Source: an uncultured Clostridia bacterium (GTDB lineage: Bacteria; Bacillota; Clostridia; TANB77; CAG-508). Taken from it: a stretch of 34,609 bases of DNA. Shown piece by piece: positions 18,080-27,680 of the stretch; the first letter of the stretch is position 1; every line of letters begins with the position of its first letter. Where the stretch lies: contig CANQKT010000030.1 of NCBI GenBank assembly GCA_947624525.1, forward strand, positions 1-34,609, written 5' to 3'. A model generated the notes under the pieces. It saw only the letters and a list, made by a program, of their open reading frames with translations. It was not told the origin of the DNA and made no database searches. The position numbers and the translations under genes are program-made.

Positions 18080-19291
18080 ATGTTAGCGAATCTTACCTCA
18101 GTGGAAGTGCGGCAACTAGCTAAGGATATCAGGAAACTTCTTGAACCTGATGGCGCATCTTCGACTAAGACTACTTCGGAAATCGAAGTCAGGAGACTAC
18201 TGTTTAACAAGTATAGTGACATTCAGATTGACGGAATTGCAGACATTATCAGTATATTGCAGACAAATTATGGTGAGAAGACTATAGCAAGGCTGAAATC
18301 CAAAATAAAGAAATGCGTAGTCTGGGATGCATCTGTGACAAATATGCCTACCAAAGAACTTTTGAAGTTTTTCTACACTAACACCAATTATGTTAATTTA
18401 ATTACTTCACTAACACTTCAAGAGCTTTCGAAATTGGCACATAAAGGTCATGAGTGTGCAACAGTTTTGGTAAACAATATTTTGGCAGATATTAACTCAA
18501 AATATTGCATGACTGTAACTCTTGCCAGAAAGAATCAATATGTTGATACACAACTTATTGATTACTGTGAGTGTAACGACTACGCTCTTTTCACAAATGA
18601 CTTATGTTTTGCCCTAAGAGCTAAATCACATAAAATAAAAGTATTTACTCCTTATGGCACTACCTCAAAGTATGAATATTTTCCAGATGATTCTGGAAAA
18701 GACATCATTTTGGATGTTAGCATCTTGAATCGGTCTTTGTATGATGTAATTCAAGAAGCAAATGCTATCAATGGCAGAAAATTCCTTATAACTTCGGATT
18801 TTGTTGATGAGTTAGAGAAAAAGAAGTCTCATACGTCTGTTGATAAATTTGTTCACTTTTTATTAGCAGATACAGATGAAACATACAGTTCTTATATTCC
18901 TTCTTCTGAGACTTGTAGTTTTGTGGATAATACTCAAGGGTGTTGTGAAAAACTCGATATTCAAGAACTTGCAAAAAAATATAATGCAGTAATTTTTACT
19001 GCAAATGATAATCAAGCATTTAATCTCAAGAGTTCATTTAACACAGCTTTTAAGTATCTTCCTTCTCAAAATGCAAAGTCAATGATAAAGAATTATGCCA
19101 AAGACTGTCCAATCTCTACCAGTGTTTCAACGGAAAAATCCGATGTTGATGTTACCTATGAGTCAGACAAAAGTAGTGATGTATCACATATAATAACTAA
19201 TAGTGATTCAAGCAAGAACAGTAATGTTTCACATACAAGGACTAATAGTGTTTCATGCAATAGTAGTGATGTATCTCATACAAGAATTTAA
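18080..19291 (+). CDS. putative tandem PIN-domain protein with C-terminal Ser/Asn-rich repeat tail
   Basis: AAGGAGGTTACTCT RBS. Two PIN-like cycles: VVWDAS..LTLQELSKLA..VDTQLIDYCECNDYALFTNDLCFALRAKS and IILDVS..ITSDFVDELEKK..LDIQELAKKYNAVIFTANDNQAFNLKS. Confidence 0.6.
   Translation: MLANLTSVEVRQLAKDIRKLLEPDGASSTKTTSEIEVRRLLFNKYSDIQIDGIADIISILQTNYGEKTIARLKSKIKKCVVWDASVTNMPTKELLKFFYTNTNYVNLITSLTLQELSKLAHKGHECATVLVNNILADINSKYCMTVTLARKNQYVDTQLIDYCECNDYALFTNDLCFALRAKSHKIKVFTPYGTTSKYEYFPDDSGKDIILDVSILNRSLYDVIQEANAINGRKFLITSDFVDELEKKKSHTSVDKFVHFLLADTDETYSSYIPSSETCSFVDNTQGCCEKLDIQELAKKYNAVIFTANDNQAFNLKSSFNTAFKYLPSQNAKSMIKNYAKDCPISTSVSTEKSDVDVTYESDKSSDVSHIITNSDSSKNSNVSHTRTNSVSCNSSDVSHTRI
19172..19291 (+). 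repeat. 45-bp in-frame tandem repeat, about 2.7 copies
   Basis: AGTAGTGATGTATCACATATAATAACTAATAGTGATTCAAGCAAG / AACAGTAATGTTTCACATACAAGGACTAATAGTGTTTCATGCAAT / AGTAGTGATGTATCTCATACAAGAATTTAA. Confidence 0.8.
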
Positions 19292-19340
19292 TAGCTTGCC
19301 CTAAAAACATTATACTACTAGCATACAAAACGTAACCTAA

Positions 19341-19370
19341 AAACACACCACGTAATCGTGGTGTGTTTTT
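19341..19370. terminator. intrinsic terminator between convergent genes
   Basis: AAACACACCACG-TAAT-CGTGGTGTGTTTTT. Confidence 0.85.
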
Positions 19371-19371
19371 G

Positions 19372-19557
19372 TTATTCAGCTTCATTTACTGAAACTATTT
19401 GTTCTCCATTATAATAACCGCAACTTGGGCATACTCTATGTTGCATCATTGTTTCATGACAGTGTGGGCATTCTACTAGGTTTGCAGCATTTAATTTCCA
19501 TGTTGATCTTTTTGTATGTGTTCTAGCTTTAGACCATCTTCTTTTTGGTTGTGCCAT
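19372..19557 (-). CDS. rpmF: 50S ribosomal protein L32
   Basis: MAQPKRRWSKARTHTKRSTWKL...CPHCHETMMQHRVCPSCGYYNGEQI. Confidence 0.97.
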   Translation of the reverse strand: MAQPKRRWSKARTHTKRSTWKLNAANLVECPHCHETMMQHRVCPSCGYYNGEQIVSVNEAE

Positions 19558-19702
19558 TTTACTCCCTCCTTATGTTATCTAGATTGTATATTTCTATATA
19601 TTAAATTTATACCGATTTTTAATGTCACTATAAAATTATACTAGTATTTGGTTATTTTGTCAATAGGTGGAATGGGTTTTTTTTACATCATTCTTATGTC
19701 TA

Positions 19703-20590
19703 CTAACTTACTGCTAAGGTGCTTGAACTGTATCTATCGTAAATCTTCCCAACTTTTTCTATACTATCCAACAACTCACCATACTCTATATCTTTAGCAT
19801 AAAAGTAAGTATTTTGGTATACTTTCCATCTCTTTTGCATATCTTCATCTGCACGTAAAAGCTCCAAAGTCTTCTTCCAATTACGTATTAAATCTAAAGA
19901 CTCTCTATGCTCTGACGTTAGATTAATTGCTACCCTTAACAACTTTTTATTAATTTTTTCATATTGAGTATTGATTAACATATATACATCATAAAAATCC
20001 CTTATTCTAGTTCCCGCAATTCCTCTTTTTATGACTGCTTCAAACTTCTCTGCCAAAATTGTTTCAATATTATATGACCAAACTGGAATTTTTCTATCTT
20101 CCAATAACAAATTATAATCATATTCAATTTCTTTATATGTAATAGCATCACCTGTTGTAATATCTATTTTAAAAATCACAGGCATTGAATTTTTGAATTT
20201 AGCTTCAAAAGTGGCTCTATATCCATTATAATCATCGTCTTCACGAATTAGCTCTATTTTATTCATTTTAAATGTTATATCATCATCAAGCTGTATTTGG
20301 CATATTTCATTAAGTATCTTAGTTGCATTTTCAACAGTTAATTCAAATCCTTTAACTGTTGTATCCATATCCATTGTAGACCTACTTGACATTCCAAGAA
20401 TTGCTGAAATAAGCATTCCACCTTTTAATATAAAATTATCTTTATATTTTGAAGCTGCTATTCTTTCTAACAACCTTTCTAACATATATATCTGTAATAC
20501 AGATTGTGGTGCTACTTTTTTCTCTTTTGATATATTATTTATCTTTGCTTTTAAACTCATTACATTTCCTTGCATTGTTTTACTCCCCAT
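19703..20590 (-). CDS. AbiEii/AbiGii-family nucleotidyltransferase toxin
   Basis: NFILKGGMLISAILGMSSRSTMDMDTTVKG nucleotidyltransferase motif; adjacent AbiEi-like antitoxin. Confidence 0.88.
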   Translation of the reverse strand: MGSKTMQGNVMSLKAKINNISKEKKVAPQSVLQIYMLERLLERIAASKYKDNFILKGGMLISAILGMSSRSTMDMDTTVKGFELTVENATKILNEICQIQLDDDITFKMNKIELIREDDDYNGYRATFEAKFKNSMPVIFKIDITTGDAITYKEIEYDYNLLLEDRKIPVWSYNIETILAEKFEAVIKRGIAGTRIRDFYDVYMLINTQYEKINKKLLRVAINLTSEHRESLDLIRNWKKTLELLRADEDMQKRWKVYQNTYFYAKDIEYGELLDSIEKVGKIYDRYSSSTLAVS

Positions 20591-20669
20591 TTATTTATAT
20601 TTTTTATTATTCTACATCAATATAAATAAATTTTAAAGATTTGTAATAAAAATGTAATATTAAATTTAT

Positions 20670-21254
20670 TCACCCCAATACTTCTAAATACATTTTTAGA
20701 ATTTTCAAAATATTGAACTTTTTTGCATACTCATATAATAAATTTAAATTCTTATCACTTCGCTTCATATATTCCTTTAAAGCAGTATTAAAAATTTGAG
20801 TGTCTATCTTATTTCTGTCCCTAATAATATCACAAATAGTCCTTTCCATATTATAAATTCTTATTGATGTTCCATCTTCTAATTCCTTTGTTGTTAAGCC
20901 AATGTCATATCTTTCTTTATTAATATAGTGTGGAGACAACATATAATTAGAAACTCGTACATTACTCGTGAAGGTCATATCTAATGTAAATGGTGTTCTA
21001 TCTGTTAAGTTATAAAAGTAAAGTGCTGTATTATGGGAAAAAATTCCAGATTTATATTGTTCACCAATAATATAAAATTCATTTATATCTTTATCTGGTC
21101 TGACATATAAACCTCTTGACACTTTAATTAAATAACCTTCATCTACAAGATTTTTTAGATATTGTCTATGAATGTTATTTTCTTCTAAGAGCTTAGTAGA
21201 AAGAATTCCATTATTTTTTTCAACAATTTCTTTAATTTTCTCGGTTTTTACCAT
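20670..21254 (-). CDS. AbiEi-family antitoxin (type IV TA)
   Basis: MVKTEKIKEIVEKNNGILSTKLLEENNIHRQYLKNLVDEGYLIKVSRGLYV wHTH; ERTICDIIRDRNKID. Start with GGAGGTGAGTATT RBS. Confidence 0.88.
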   Translation of the reverse strand: MVKTEKIKEIVEKNNGILSTKLLEENNIHRQYLKNLVDEGYLIKVSRGLYVRPDKDINEFYIIGEQYKSGIFSHNTALYFYNLTDRTPFTLDMTFTSNVRVSNYMLSPHYINKERYDIGLTTKELEDGTSIRIYNMERTICDIIRDRNKIDTQIFNTALKEYMKRSDKNLNLLYEYAKKFNILKILKMYLEVLG

Positions 21255-21334
21255 AATACTCACCTCCGTTCTTGACAATTATATACATATAGTTAGTGTT
21301 ATGTATTAATTTGTCATGTGACTTTCTAATACAT

Positions 21335-21363
21335 ATTATACACCAAATGTATACGTTTGTCAA
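21335..21363 (-). promoter_or_regulatory. consensus sigma-A-type promoter of the AbiE-like module
   Basis: Minus strand TTGACA-17 bp-TATAAT, exact consensus hexamers. Confidence 0.85.
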
Positions 21364-21509
21364 ATCACTACCTTTTCCCTTACTTTATTTATATTCATGT
21401 GAAAAATTTTTATGATAAATTTTTTTATTTTTTAGAAAATCTTACTAAATGTGTCAAATCATCATAATATGCATATAATAAATAAGAAAAAACAATCGGA
21501 GGTAATCAT

Positions 21510-23357
21510 ATGTGTGGAATAACAGGATTTGTTAATTTAACAAAAGATATCTCAAAAAACAAGAATATCATAATTCCAATGAATGAATCAATAAAAAAAC
21601 GTGGTCCAGATGAAGAAGGCTACTATTATGATAAACATGCTGTTCTAGGTCACAAACGACTAATAGTAATTGATCCAGAAGGTGGAAAACAACCAATGAC
21701 AGTTAGATATAACAATTGTACATATACCATTGTATATAATGGTCAATTATATAATACTCCTGAATTAAGAGATGAACTAACTGAAAATGGCTTTACTTTT
21801 GAAGGATACTCTGATACAGAAGTTCTGTTGAAAAGCTATATTCAATGGGGCTATGATGTTGTAAAAAAATTAAATGGAATTTTTGGATTTGCAATTTGGA
21901 ATGCAAATAAGCAGGAATTATTTTTTGCTCGTGATCATTTTGGAGTAAAGCCACTATATTACACTTTAGAAGATAATAATTTCATTTTTGCTTCTGAAAT
22001 AAAGTCTATTCTAGCATTTCCTGGAATTAAAGTGGAATTAGATAAACAAGGTATTTCTGAATTATTTGGTCTTGGTCCTGCTCATACCCCTGGAGTTGTG
22101 GCCTTTAAAAATGTTCTTGAATTAAGACCAGCTCATTTTGGTATATTCAATTCAAGTGGGCTACATATTGAAAGATATTGGTCTTTAGTCAGCAAGCCTC
22201 ATGAGGATAGCTTAAAAACTACTTGTGAAAAAACAAGATTTTTGTTAGAGGATTCTATCCAAAGGCAGTTGGTTTCTGATGTTCCTTTATGTACATTTTT
22301 ATCTGGAGGCTTGGATTCTAGCATTATTACATTATATGCTGCTAATTACTGTAAGGATAATAATTTAGGTCCTTTAACAACTTATTCGGTAGATTATAAG
22401 GATAATGATAAAAACTTCGTTAAAACCGATTTTCAACCTAATTCTGATAATTATTATATTGATATAATGAAAAAGAAATTAGATACCAATCATAAAGTGA
22501 TAATGTTAGATACTCCAGAACTTGCTAAAGCACTAGAAGATGCTATGATAGCAAGGGATTTACCTGGTATGGCTGATGTTGATTCTTCGTTACTTCTATT
22601 TTGCAAAAATGTTAAACCAGAAGCAACTGTATCTTTGACTGGAGAATGTTCGGATGAAATATTCGGTGGATATCCATGGTTTTTTAGAGATGATGCACTA
22701 AATAGTGGTACTTTTCCTTGGTCAATTGCAATTGACGAAAGGCAAAAATTATTAAATCCTGAGATTGGCGCAAGATTGAATTTAAAGGAATATATAGATT
22801 ATAGATATTATGAAAGCTTACAAGAGGTTGAAATTCTTGACGAGGATTCTATGGAAACTGCTCAAAAAAGGAAAATATCGCATCTTACTTTGAATTGGTT
22901 CATGCAAACTCTTTTAGACCGCTCTGACAGAATGGCTATGTATAATGGGTTTGAACTCCGTGTTCCATTTTGTGATTATCGTTTAGCTGAATACGTATGG
23001 AATATTCCATGGGAAATGAAGGCCTTACATGGGCGTGAAAAGGGATTGTTACGTTATATTATGAAGGATTTACTTCCTGAAGAAATCGTTGACCGAAAGA
23101 AGAGCCCTTACCCTAAAACTTGGAATCCAACATATTTATATGTTGTTAAACAAATGCTGACCAAAATTATGTCAGATAAAAATGCACCTATAAATAGTTT
23201 ACTTAATAGAGATTATATTTTGGAAATACTTAATACTAATGGAACAGCATTTACTAGACCTTGGTTTGGGCAACTTATGACCGGTCCACAGCTTATGGCC
23301 TATCTTTGCCAAGTTAATATGTGGCTTGAGAAGTATCAGCCTAAGATTGAACTATAA
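21510..23357 (+). CDS. asnB: asparagine synthase (glutamine-hydrolysing)
   Basis: MCGITGFVN Ntn Cys2, KKRGPDEEG, YNGQLYN, VPLCTFLSGGLDSSI PPi loop. Confidence 0.95.
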   Translation: MCGITGFVNLTKDISKNKNIIIPMNESIKKRGPDEEGYYYDKHAVLGHKRLIVIDPEGGKQPMTVRYNNCTYTIVYNGQLYNTPELRDELTENGFTFEGYSDTEVLLKSYIQWGYDVVKKLNGIFGFAIWNANKQELFFARDHFGVKPLYYTLEDNNFIFASEIKSILAFPGIKVELDKQGISELFGLGPAHTPGVVAFKNVLELRPAHFGIFNSSGLHIERYWSLVSKPHEDSLKTTCEKTRFLLEDSIQRQLVSDVPLCTFLSGGLDSSIITLYAANYCKDNNLGPLTTYSVDYKDNDKNFVKTDFQPNSDNYYIDIMKKKLDTNHKVIMLDTPELAKALEDAMIARDLPGMADVDSSLLLFCKNVKPEATVSLTGECSDEIFGGYPWFFRDDALNSGTFPWSIAIDERQKLLNPEIGARLNLKEYIDYRYYESLQEVEILDEDSMETAQKRKISHLTLNWFMQTLLDRSDRMAMYNGFELRVPFCDYRLAEYVWNIPWEMKALHGREKGLLRYIMKDLLPEEIVDRKKSPYPKTWNPTYLYVVKQMLTKIMSDKNAPINSLLNRDYILEILNTNGTAFTRPWFGQLMTGPQLMAYLCQVNMWLEKYQPKIEL

Positions 23358-23425
23358 GGAAATTCTGGTACATTCCTTAAATTTCTCAGCTAGGAAATTC
23401 TGGTACATTCCTTAATTTTCTCAGC
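23357..23425. repeat. 34-bp tandem duplication (2 copies, 1 mismatch, 1-nt gap)
   Basis: AGGAAATTCTGGTACATTCCTTAAATTTCTCAGC / AGGAAATTCTGGTACATTCCTTAATTTTCTCAGC. Confidence 0.9.
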
Positions 23426-23439
23426 GATACACCCACTCG

Positions 23440-23627
23440 GAGAAATAAAATAATAAAAATAAAAATTTTTGAAAATGTTAACGTAGGGCTCTTACAGTTT
23501 CTTGCGATACACTACTTGAGGGTGCGTGTCTCAAATCCATCGGAGAGGCTCAAGGGTGTATGCTTAGAAACTGTTAGACCCGGAGATTACGTTTTCAAAA
23601 ATTTTTATTTTTATTATTTTATTTCTC
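23440..23627. repeat. 188-bp long-hairpin element: 36-bp perfect terminal inverted repeats around a GC-richer structured core
   Basis: Left arm 23440-23475 GAGAAATAAAATAATAAAAATAAAAATTTTTGAAAA; right arm 23592-23627 is its exact reverse complement. Inner nested pairs ACAGTTTCT/AGAAACTGT and CTTGAG/CTCAAG. Confidence 0.85.
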
Positions 23628-23669
23628 TCGGCAACTCAATCCAAAAAATATATTACAAAATCTCTTAGC

Positions 23670-24176
23670 CTAAATTCCTAACATTGCTCCAATTGTACTG
23701 AATAATCCCATTGATATTAGCCCCATAATAATACCTGCTAAAATAACTCCTGACATAACAGCTATTACACTCTTCTTAAAATCCATATCTAAAAAACTTG
23801 CAGCAAGTGTTCCTGTCCATGCTCCTGTACCTGGTAAAGGAATACCAACAAATAAGAATAATGCAACATACAACCCCTTTCCTGCTTTTTCCTGTAGTTT
23901 TTTCCCACCTTTTTCACCTTTTTCTAAACAAAAAGTAAAAAATTTACCAATATACTTTTTATCTTTTCCCCATAATAAAACTTTTCTAGCAAAGAAAAAT
24001 ATTAATGGTACTGGTAACATATTTCCTATAATACATAATATGTACAGTGGTAGCATAGGTATAGGATTACCTAGCCATGGACTTAATCCAATAGGAACCG
24101 CTCCCCTTAGTTCAATTAATGGCACCATTGAAACTAAAAATACTAATATATATTTTTTTAACATATTACTTTTCAC
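23670..24176 (-). CDS. small multidrug export protein family (COG2426-like)
   Basis: VPLIELRGAVPIGLSPWLGNP, FVGIPLPGTGAWTGTLAASFLDMDFKKS. Confidence 0.85.
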   Translation of the reverse strand: MKSNMLKKYILVFLVSMVPLIELRGAVPIGLSPWLGNPIPMLPLYILCIIGNMLPVPLIFFFARKVLLWGKDKKYIGKFFTFCLEKGEKGGKKLQEKAGKGLYVALFLFVGIPLPGTGAWTGTLAASFLDMDFKKSVIAVMSGVILAGIIMGLISMGLFSTIGAMLGI

Positions 24177-24392
24177 TCCTTAAAACAAACTAGATTAATT
24201 TTACTATAATATTTATTAGATGTCCATGAATTTTATACATTTTTATTTTTTATATTTTTATCAGTTACAATTCAAAATGATTAAAATGCTAAAATCCTCT
24301 TGTATTTTCATACTGTTTTTGCTATAATAATCCATATAAAATCTTATTAATAAAAAGTTCTTTACTTTTTATAATCTCAAGGAGGTATATTT

Positions 24393-25217
24393 ATGGTAGA
24401 CTTACACCTTCATTCATTATATTCTGATGGAAGTTTTTCTCCAACTTATGTAATGAATCTCGCACACAGGAATAATGTTTCAATTGTGTCACTCACAGAC
24501 CATGATTGCATTATGGGATTAACTGAAGCACGGTCAGTTGCTAACAAATTAGGGATGATTTTTATTAATGGTATTGAATGCGAATGTGACTTATCTATCG
24601 AAGAAGCTACTCATATACATGTTTTAGCATACAATGTAAAAGATTTGAGTAGCATGTCAAACTATTTAGAAACTCTTAGAAGCGAAAGGTTAGATTTAAT
24701 AAATCGGTACATTTCATATATGCAACAAGAACAAAATTTAAATATTGAGTTAGATGACGTAAAAAATCTAACACCCGGAATTCATTTGACTGCTAACCAC
24801 ATTCTTTTATGGTTAGTAAAAAATGGCATTTATCATTCGTTTTATGAAGCAAAACTAGACTATTTACTGCCCTCATCCCCACATTATTTGCCAAAAAAAT
24901 ATCATATTGTGGAAGATGTAATCAGATTTATAAGGAAATGTGGAGGAATTCCAGTTCTAGCACATCCCTATAGAATTGGATATTCTGATAGCAAACTTGA
25001 CTCATTTGTTGGACATTTGAAGAGTTTAGGTTTACAGGGCATCGAGGCTTATTATGCTACACATTCACAGGCGCAGATTGACTTTTTATTACATCTCGCA
25101 AATAAATATGACTTGATTGTAACTGCAGGTAGTGATTGGCATGATTATGAAAACGACATTTTACCAGGAATCAAGGTTCCAGATGAGACTAAATTTTTGA
25201 AACAATTTATTTTTTAA
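24393..25217 (+). CDS. PHP-domain phosphoesterase (RNase AM / YciV-like)
   Basis: MVDLHLHSLYSDGSFSP, VSLTDHDCIMGL, GIECEC, GGIPVLAHPYRIG, AGSDWHDYEND. Confidence 0.88.
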   Translation: MVDLHLHSLYSDGSFSPTYVMNLAHRNNVSIVSLTDHDCIMGLTEARSVANKLGMIFINGIECECDLSIEEATHIHVLAYNVKDLSSMSNYLETLRSERLDLINRYISYMQQEQNLNIELDDVKNLTPGIHLTANHILLWLVKNGIYHSFYEAKLDYLLPSSPHYLPKKYHIVEDVIRFIRKCGGIPVLAHPYRIGYSDSKLDSFVGHLKSLGLQGIEAYYATHSQAQIDFLLHLANKYDLIVTAGSDWHDYENDILPGIKVPDETKFLKQFIF

Positions 25218-25222
25218 TTTTA

Positions 25223-25254
25223 AAAGAAGGTGCACACGAATATGCACCTTCTTT
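25223..25254. terminator. intrinsic terminator
   Basis: AAAGAAGGTGCA-CACGAATA-TGCACCTTCTTT followed by T-run. Confidence 0.85.
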
Positions 25255-25256
25255 TT

Positions 25257-26126
25257 TTAATTTATATGAATTTTCTCTATTAATTCTTTAAAGTTAGAGC
25301 AATATGGTATTGGTATAAAAATCCTGTCTTGTAACCTTATAGCTATATCATCTAATTCTACTAATATAGATAACTTTTTTATAATTTCCATATTTAAAGA
25401 ACTGTCAATTGTTTTATATTCATTATATAATGTTTTAAATTCTTCATCATTTTTGCAAACTTCCATTCTTATAAAAGCTAAGTCTAGTTCTTTTATTGTA
25501 TATTTTGCTCCTCCTGGATCAACTATACCTGATAACTTATTATTGTTTATTATTATGTTGCTTGGATTAATATCAAACCACGTTAACTGCGGTTTTAAAT
25601 AATCATCACATTTACTAATAAAATTTAATAACTCTGACTCTTTTTTGCAAATCTCATCAATATCCTCTTTTGATAAATATTTTTCATATATTTTTTGAAA
25701 TCTAATAAATTCACTCTTTAAAAATTGACTAAATTTTTCATATTTATCTATACATCCATCATCTGTTATCCAACCAAAATATTTATTGTCCTTAACAGAA
25801 TGGATGTTGTGCAATGTGACTGCTAAATCTTTAGTTATGTTAGAAAATTTAAACTTCCCATCTTTGTTTTCTAATTTATCAAGACTTTCACCAGGCATAA
25901 TTTGTGTATATAATACAGATTTGTTTGGGTAATTTATATATTTGTAAACATCTGGTATAAATTCAGCAGTAGTATTATTTTTTATCTTTTTTATAACATC
26001 ATACTTCTTCTTAGCTTGGTAATATGTACTATCTTCATACTCTTGATATAGATAATCATTTTGCCCTTCCTCAATAATAAATGTTTTACATCTTAAACCA
26101 TTTAAAATTTCTTTCTTAATTTTCAT
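25257..26126 (-). CDS. phosphotransferase, APH/choline-kinase-like
   Basis: VTLHNIHSVKDNKYFGWITDD, QLTWFDINPSNIIINNNKLSGIVDPGGAKY: kinase catalytic-loop and metal-binding-like motifs. Confidence 0.7.
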   Translation of the reverse strand: MKIKKEILNGLRCKTFIIEEGQNDYLYQEYEDSTYYQAKKKYDVIKKIKNNTTAEFIPDVYKYINYPNKSVLYTQIMPGESLDKLENKDGKFKFSNITKDLAVTLHNIHSVKDNKYFGWITDDGCIDKYEKFSQFLKSEFIRFQKIYEKYLSKEDIDEICKKESELLNFISKCDDYLKPQLTWFDINPSNIIINNNKLSGIVDPGGAKYTIKELDLAFIRMEVCKNDEEFKTLYNEYKTIDSSLNMEIIKKLSILVELDDIAIRLQDRIFIPIPYCSNFKELIEKIHIN

Positions 26127-27630
26127 TACTATTAACCATTTCCTTACTTTCTAGAATATCATTTATCTTATTTCTTTTTATCTTACCTGTACCTGTTGTT
26201 GGAAGTGTTTCAACAATATTTACAGTATTGATAACAAAGTTTTTTAAATTCAAATTTATATAATCATACAAATCTTGAATAGTATAATTATTCTTTAATT
26301 CCGCTACTATATCAAAATATGGAAAATTTCCAACTTTGTTAACATTTACTTTAATATGAACTCTTTTTATTCCATCAAATTGATATAATTTGTTCTCCAA
26401 ATTTCTAAATTGATTATCTGACTCTCCTAGCATATTTAAATCAGTAAATCTTCCTGCAAAGAAATAAAATCCATCATTATCTCTTTTAACTACATCATTT
26501 GTGTTAAACCAACCATCTTTTGTAAGATTTTCTGTGTCCTCTATTTTCTTTCCCACATATCCTCTAAATACCATTGGACCTTTTATCCATAATATCCCCC
26601 ATGTATCATTTGGTAATTCGTTTCCATCTAAATCTAATATTTTACATTCAGTATTACTTACGCATTTTCCTAAACTTCCTACTTTTCGTTCCGCTGCTGA
26701 ATAATTAAAATGGGTTAATGATGTGGTTTCTGTTAATCCATAACCTTCTGTTATAACCGCACCTGTTATTTTTTCGAATTTTTTTATACATTCTATTGGT
26801 AAAGAATCTCCTCCTGAATCACATACTCTTAAATTAGTTAATTTGTGTAACATAGATTCGTTGTTGATTATATCTATGTACATATATGGTGAACCTGGAA
26901 AAATATCAGGCTTTAGATTTTCATTTAAATTTAAAAAGGTTTTTAAATTCCATTCTTTCATAATTGAAACTTTTGAACCTGCAACAATAGAACTCGTTAG
27001 ACATGCAAACATTGCGAAATTGTGCCATAATGGTAGAACTGTAATACAATTTGAGTTTTCATTAAGTTTATATACCTTTTCATATTCTTCAGAAACAAAT
27101 GAGACATTTTTGAATGTTGTTTCTACAGGTTTTGAGTATTTACCACTAGTACCGCTTGTATATGATATTAGCATTATTTCGTCAAATGATGGTGATAATT
27201 TTTGTAATGTAAACTCATTTGAGTAATCATTTAAATTCAATTTATCATAATTTATTATATTATTTATTTCGCTTTGTTTTAACATATCCTCTAATTCATT
27301 GTTAGTTATTATTGTTTCTAATTGGTTTACATTAATTATATTATTTAACTCATCTATGGTTACCTTGTTATTTATACCAACTATTATATATCCATTTAAT
27401 GTAATAGCATAAAAAGATGCCACAAAAGCTAAACTATTTGGAAGAAAAATTCCAATTTTAGTTTTAAAGTTATTTATACCCATAATTGAATTCAAGTAAT
27501 TTGTAAACCTAACTATTTCATCACTTTTTAAAGTTGTAATTTTAGCCGTTTCCTCTCCTTCAACATAATTTGCCACTATTTTTTCTTTATCTTCTATATT
27601 TTTATACATATAATTTATAATATTTTCCAT
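26116..27630 (-). CDS. class I adenylate-forming enzyme (acyl/aryl-CoA ligase-like, AMP-binding)
   Basis: A3 SYTSGTSGKYSKPV, A5 EGYGLTETT, A7/A8 GWFNTNDVV..DGFYFFAGR, A10 PTTGTGKIKRNKI. Start placed at MENII. Confidence 0.88.
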   Translation of the reverse strand: MENIINYMYKNIEDKEKIVANYVEGEETAKITTLKSDEIVRFTNYLNSIMGINNFKTKIGIFLPNSLAFVASFYAITLNGYIIVGINNKVTIDELNNIINVNQLETIITNNELEDMLKQSEINNIINYDKLNLNDYSNEFTLQKLSPSFDEIMLISYTSGTSGKYSKPVETTFKNVSFVSEEYEKVYKLNENSNCITVLPLWHNFAMFACLTSSIVAGSKVSIMKEWNLKTFLNLNENLKPDIFPGSPYMYIDIINNESMLHKLTNLRVCDSGGDSLPIECIKKFEKITGAVITEGYGLTETTSLTHFNYSAAERKVGSLGKCVSNTECKILDLDGNELPNDTWGILWIKGPMVFRGYVGKKIEDTENLTKDGWFNTNDVVKRDNDGFYFFAGRFTDLNMLGESDNQFRNLENKLYQFDGIKRVHIKVNVNKVGNFPYFDIVAELKNNYTIQDLYDYINLNLKNFVINTVNIVETLPTTGTGKIKRNKINDILESKEMVNSNEN

Positions 27631-27680
27631 TTTAATTTCATTCCTTTCTTTGCTCAAAAGTATACATAGGTATTTTCAAA

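Noticed and set aside
26843-27226. + strand ORF inside the AMP-ligase gene, and similarly 29601..30101 inside the SDR gene
   Set aside because: Shadow ORFs of well-supported minus-strand enzymes.
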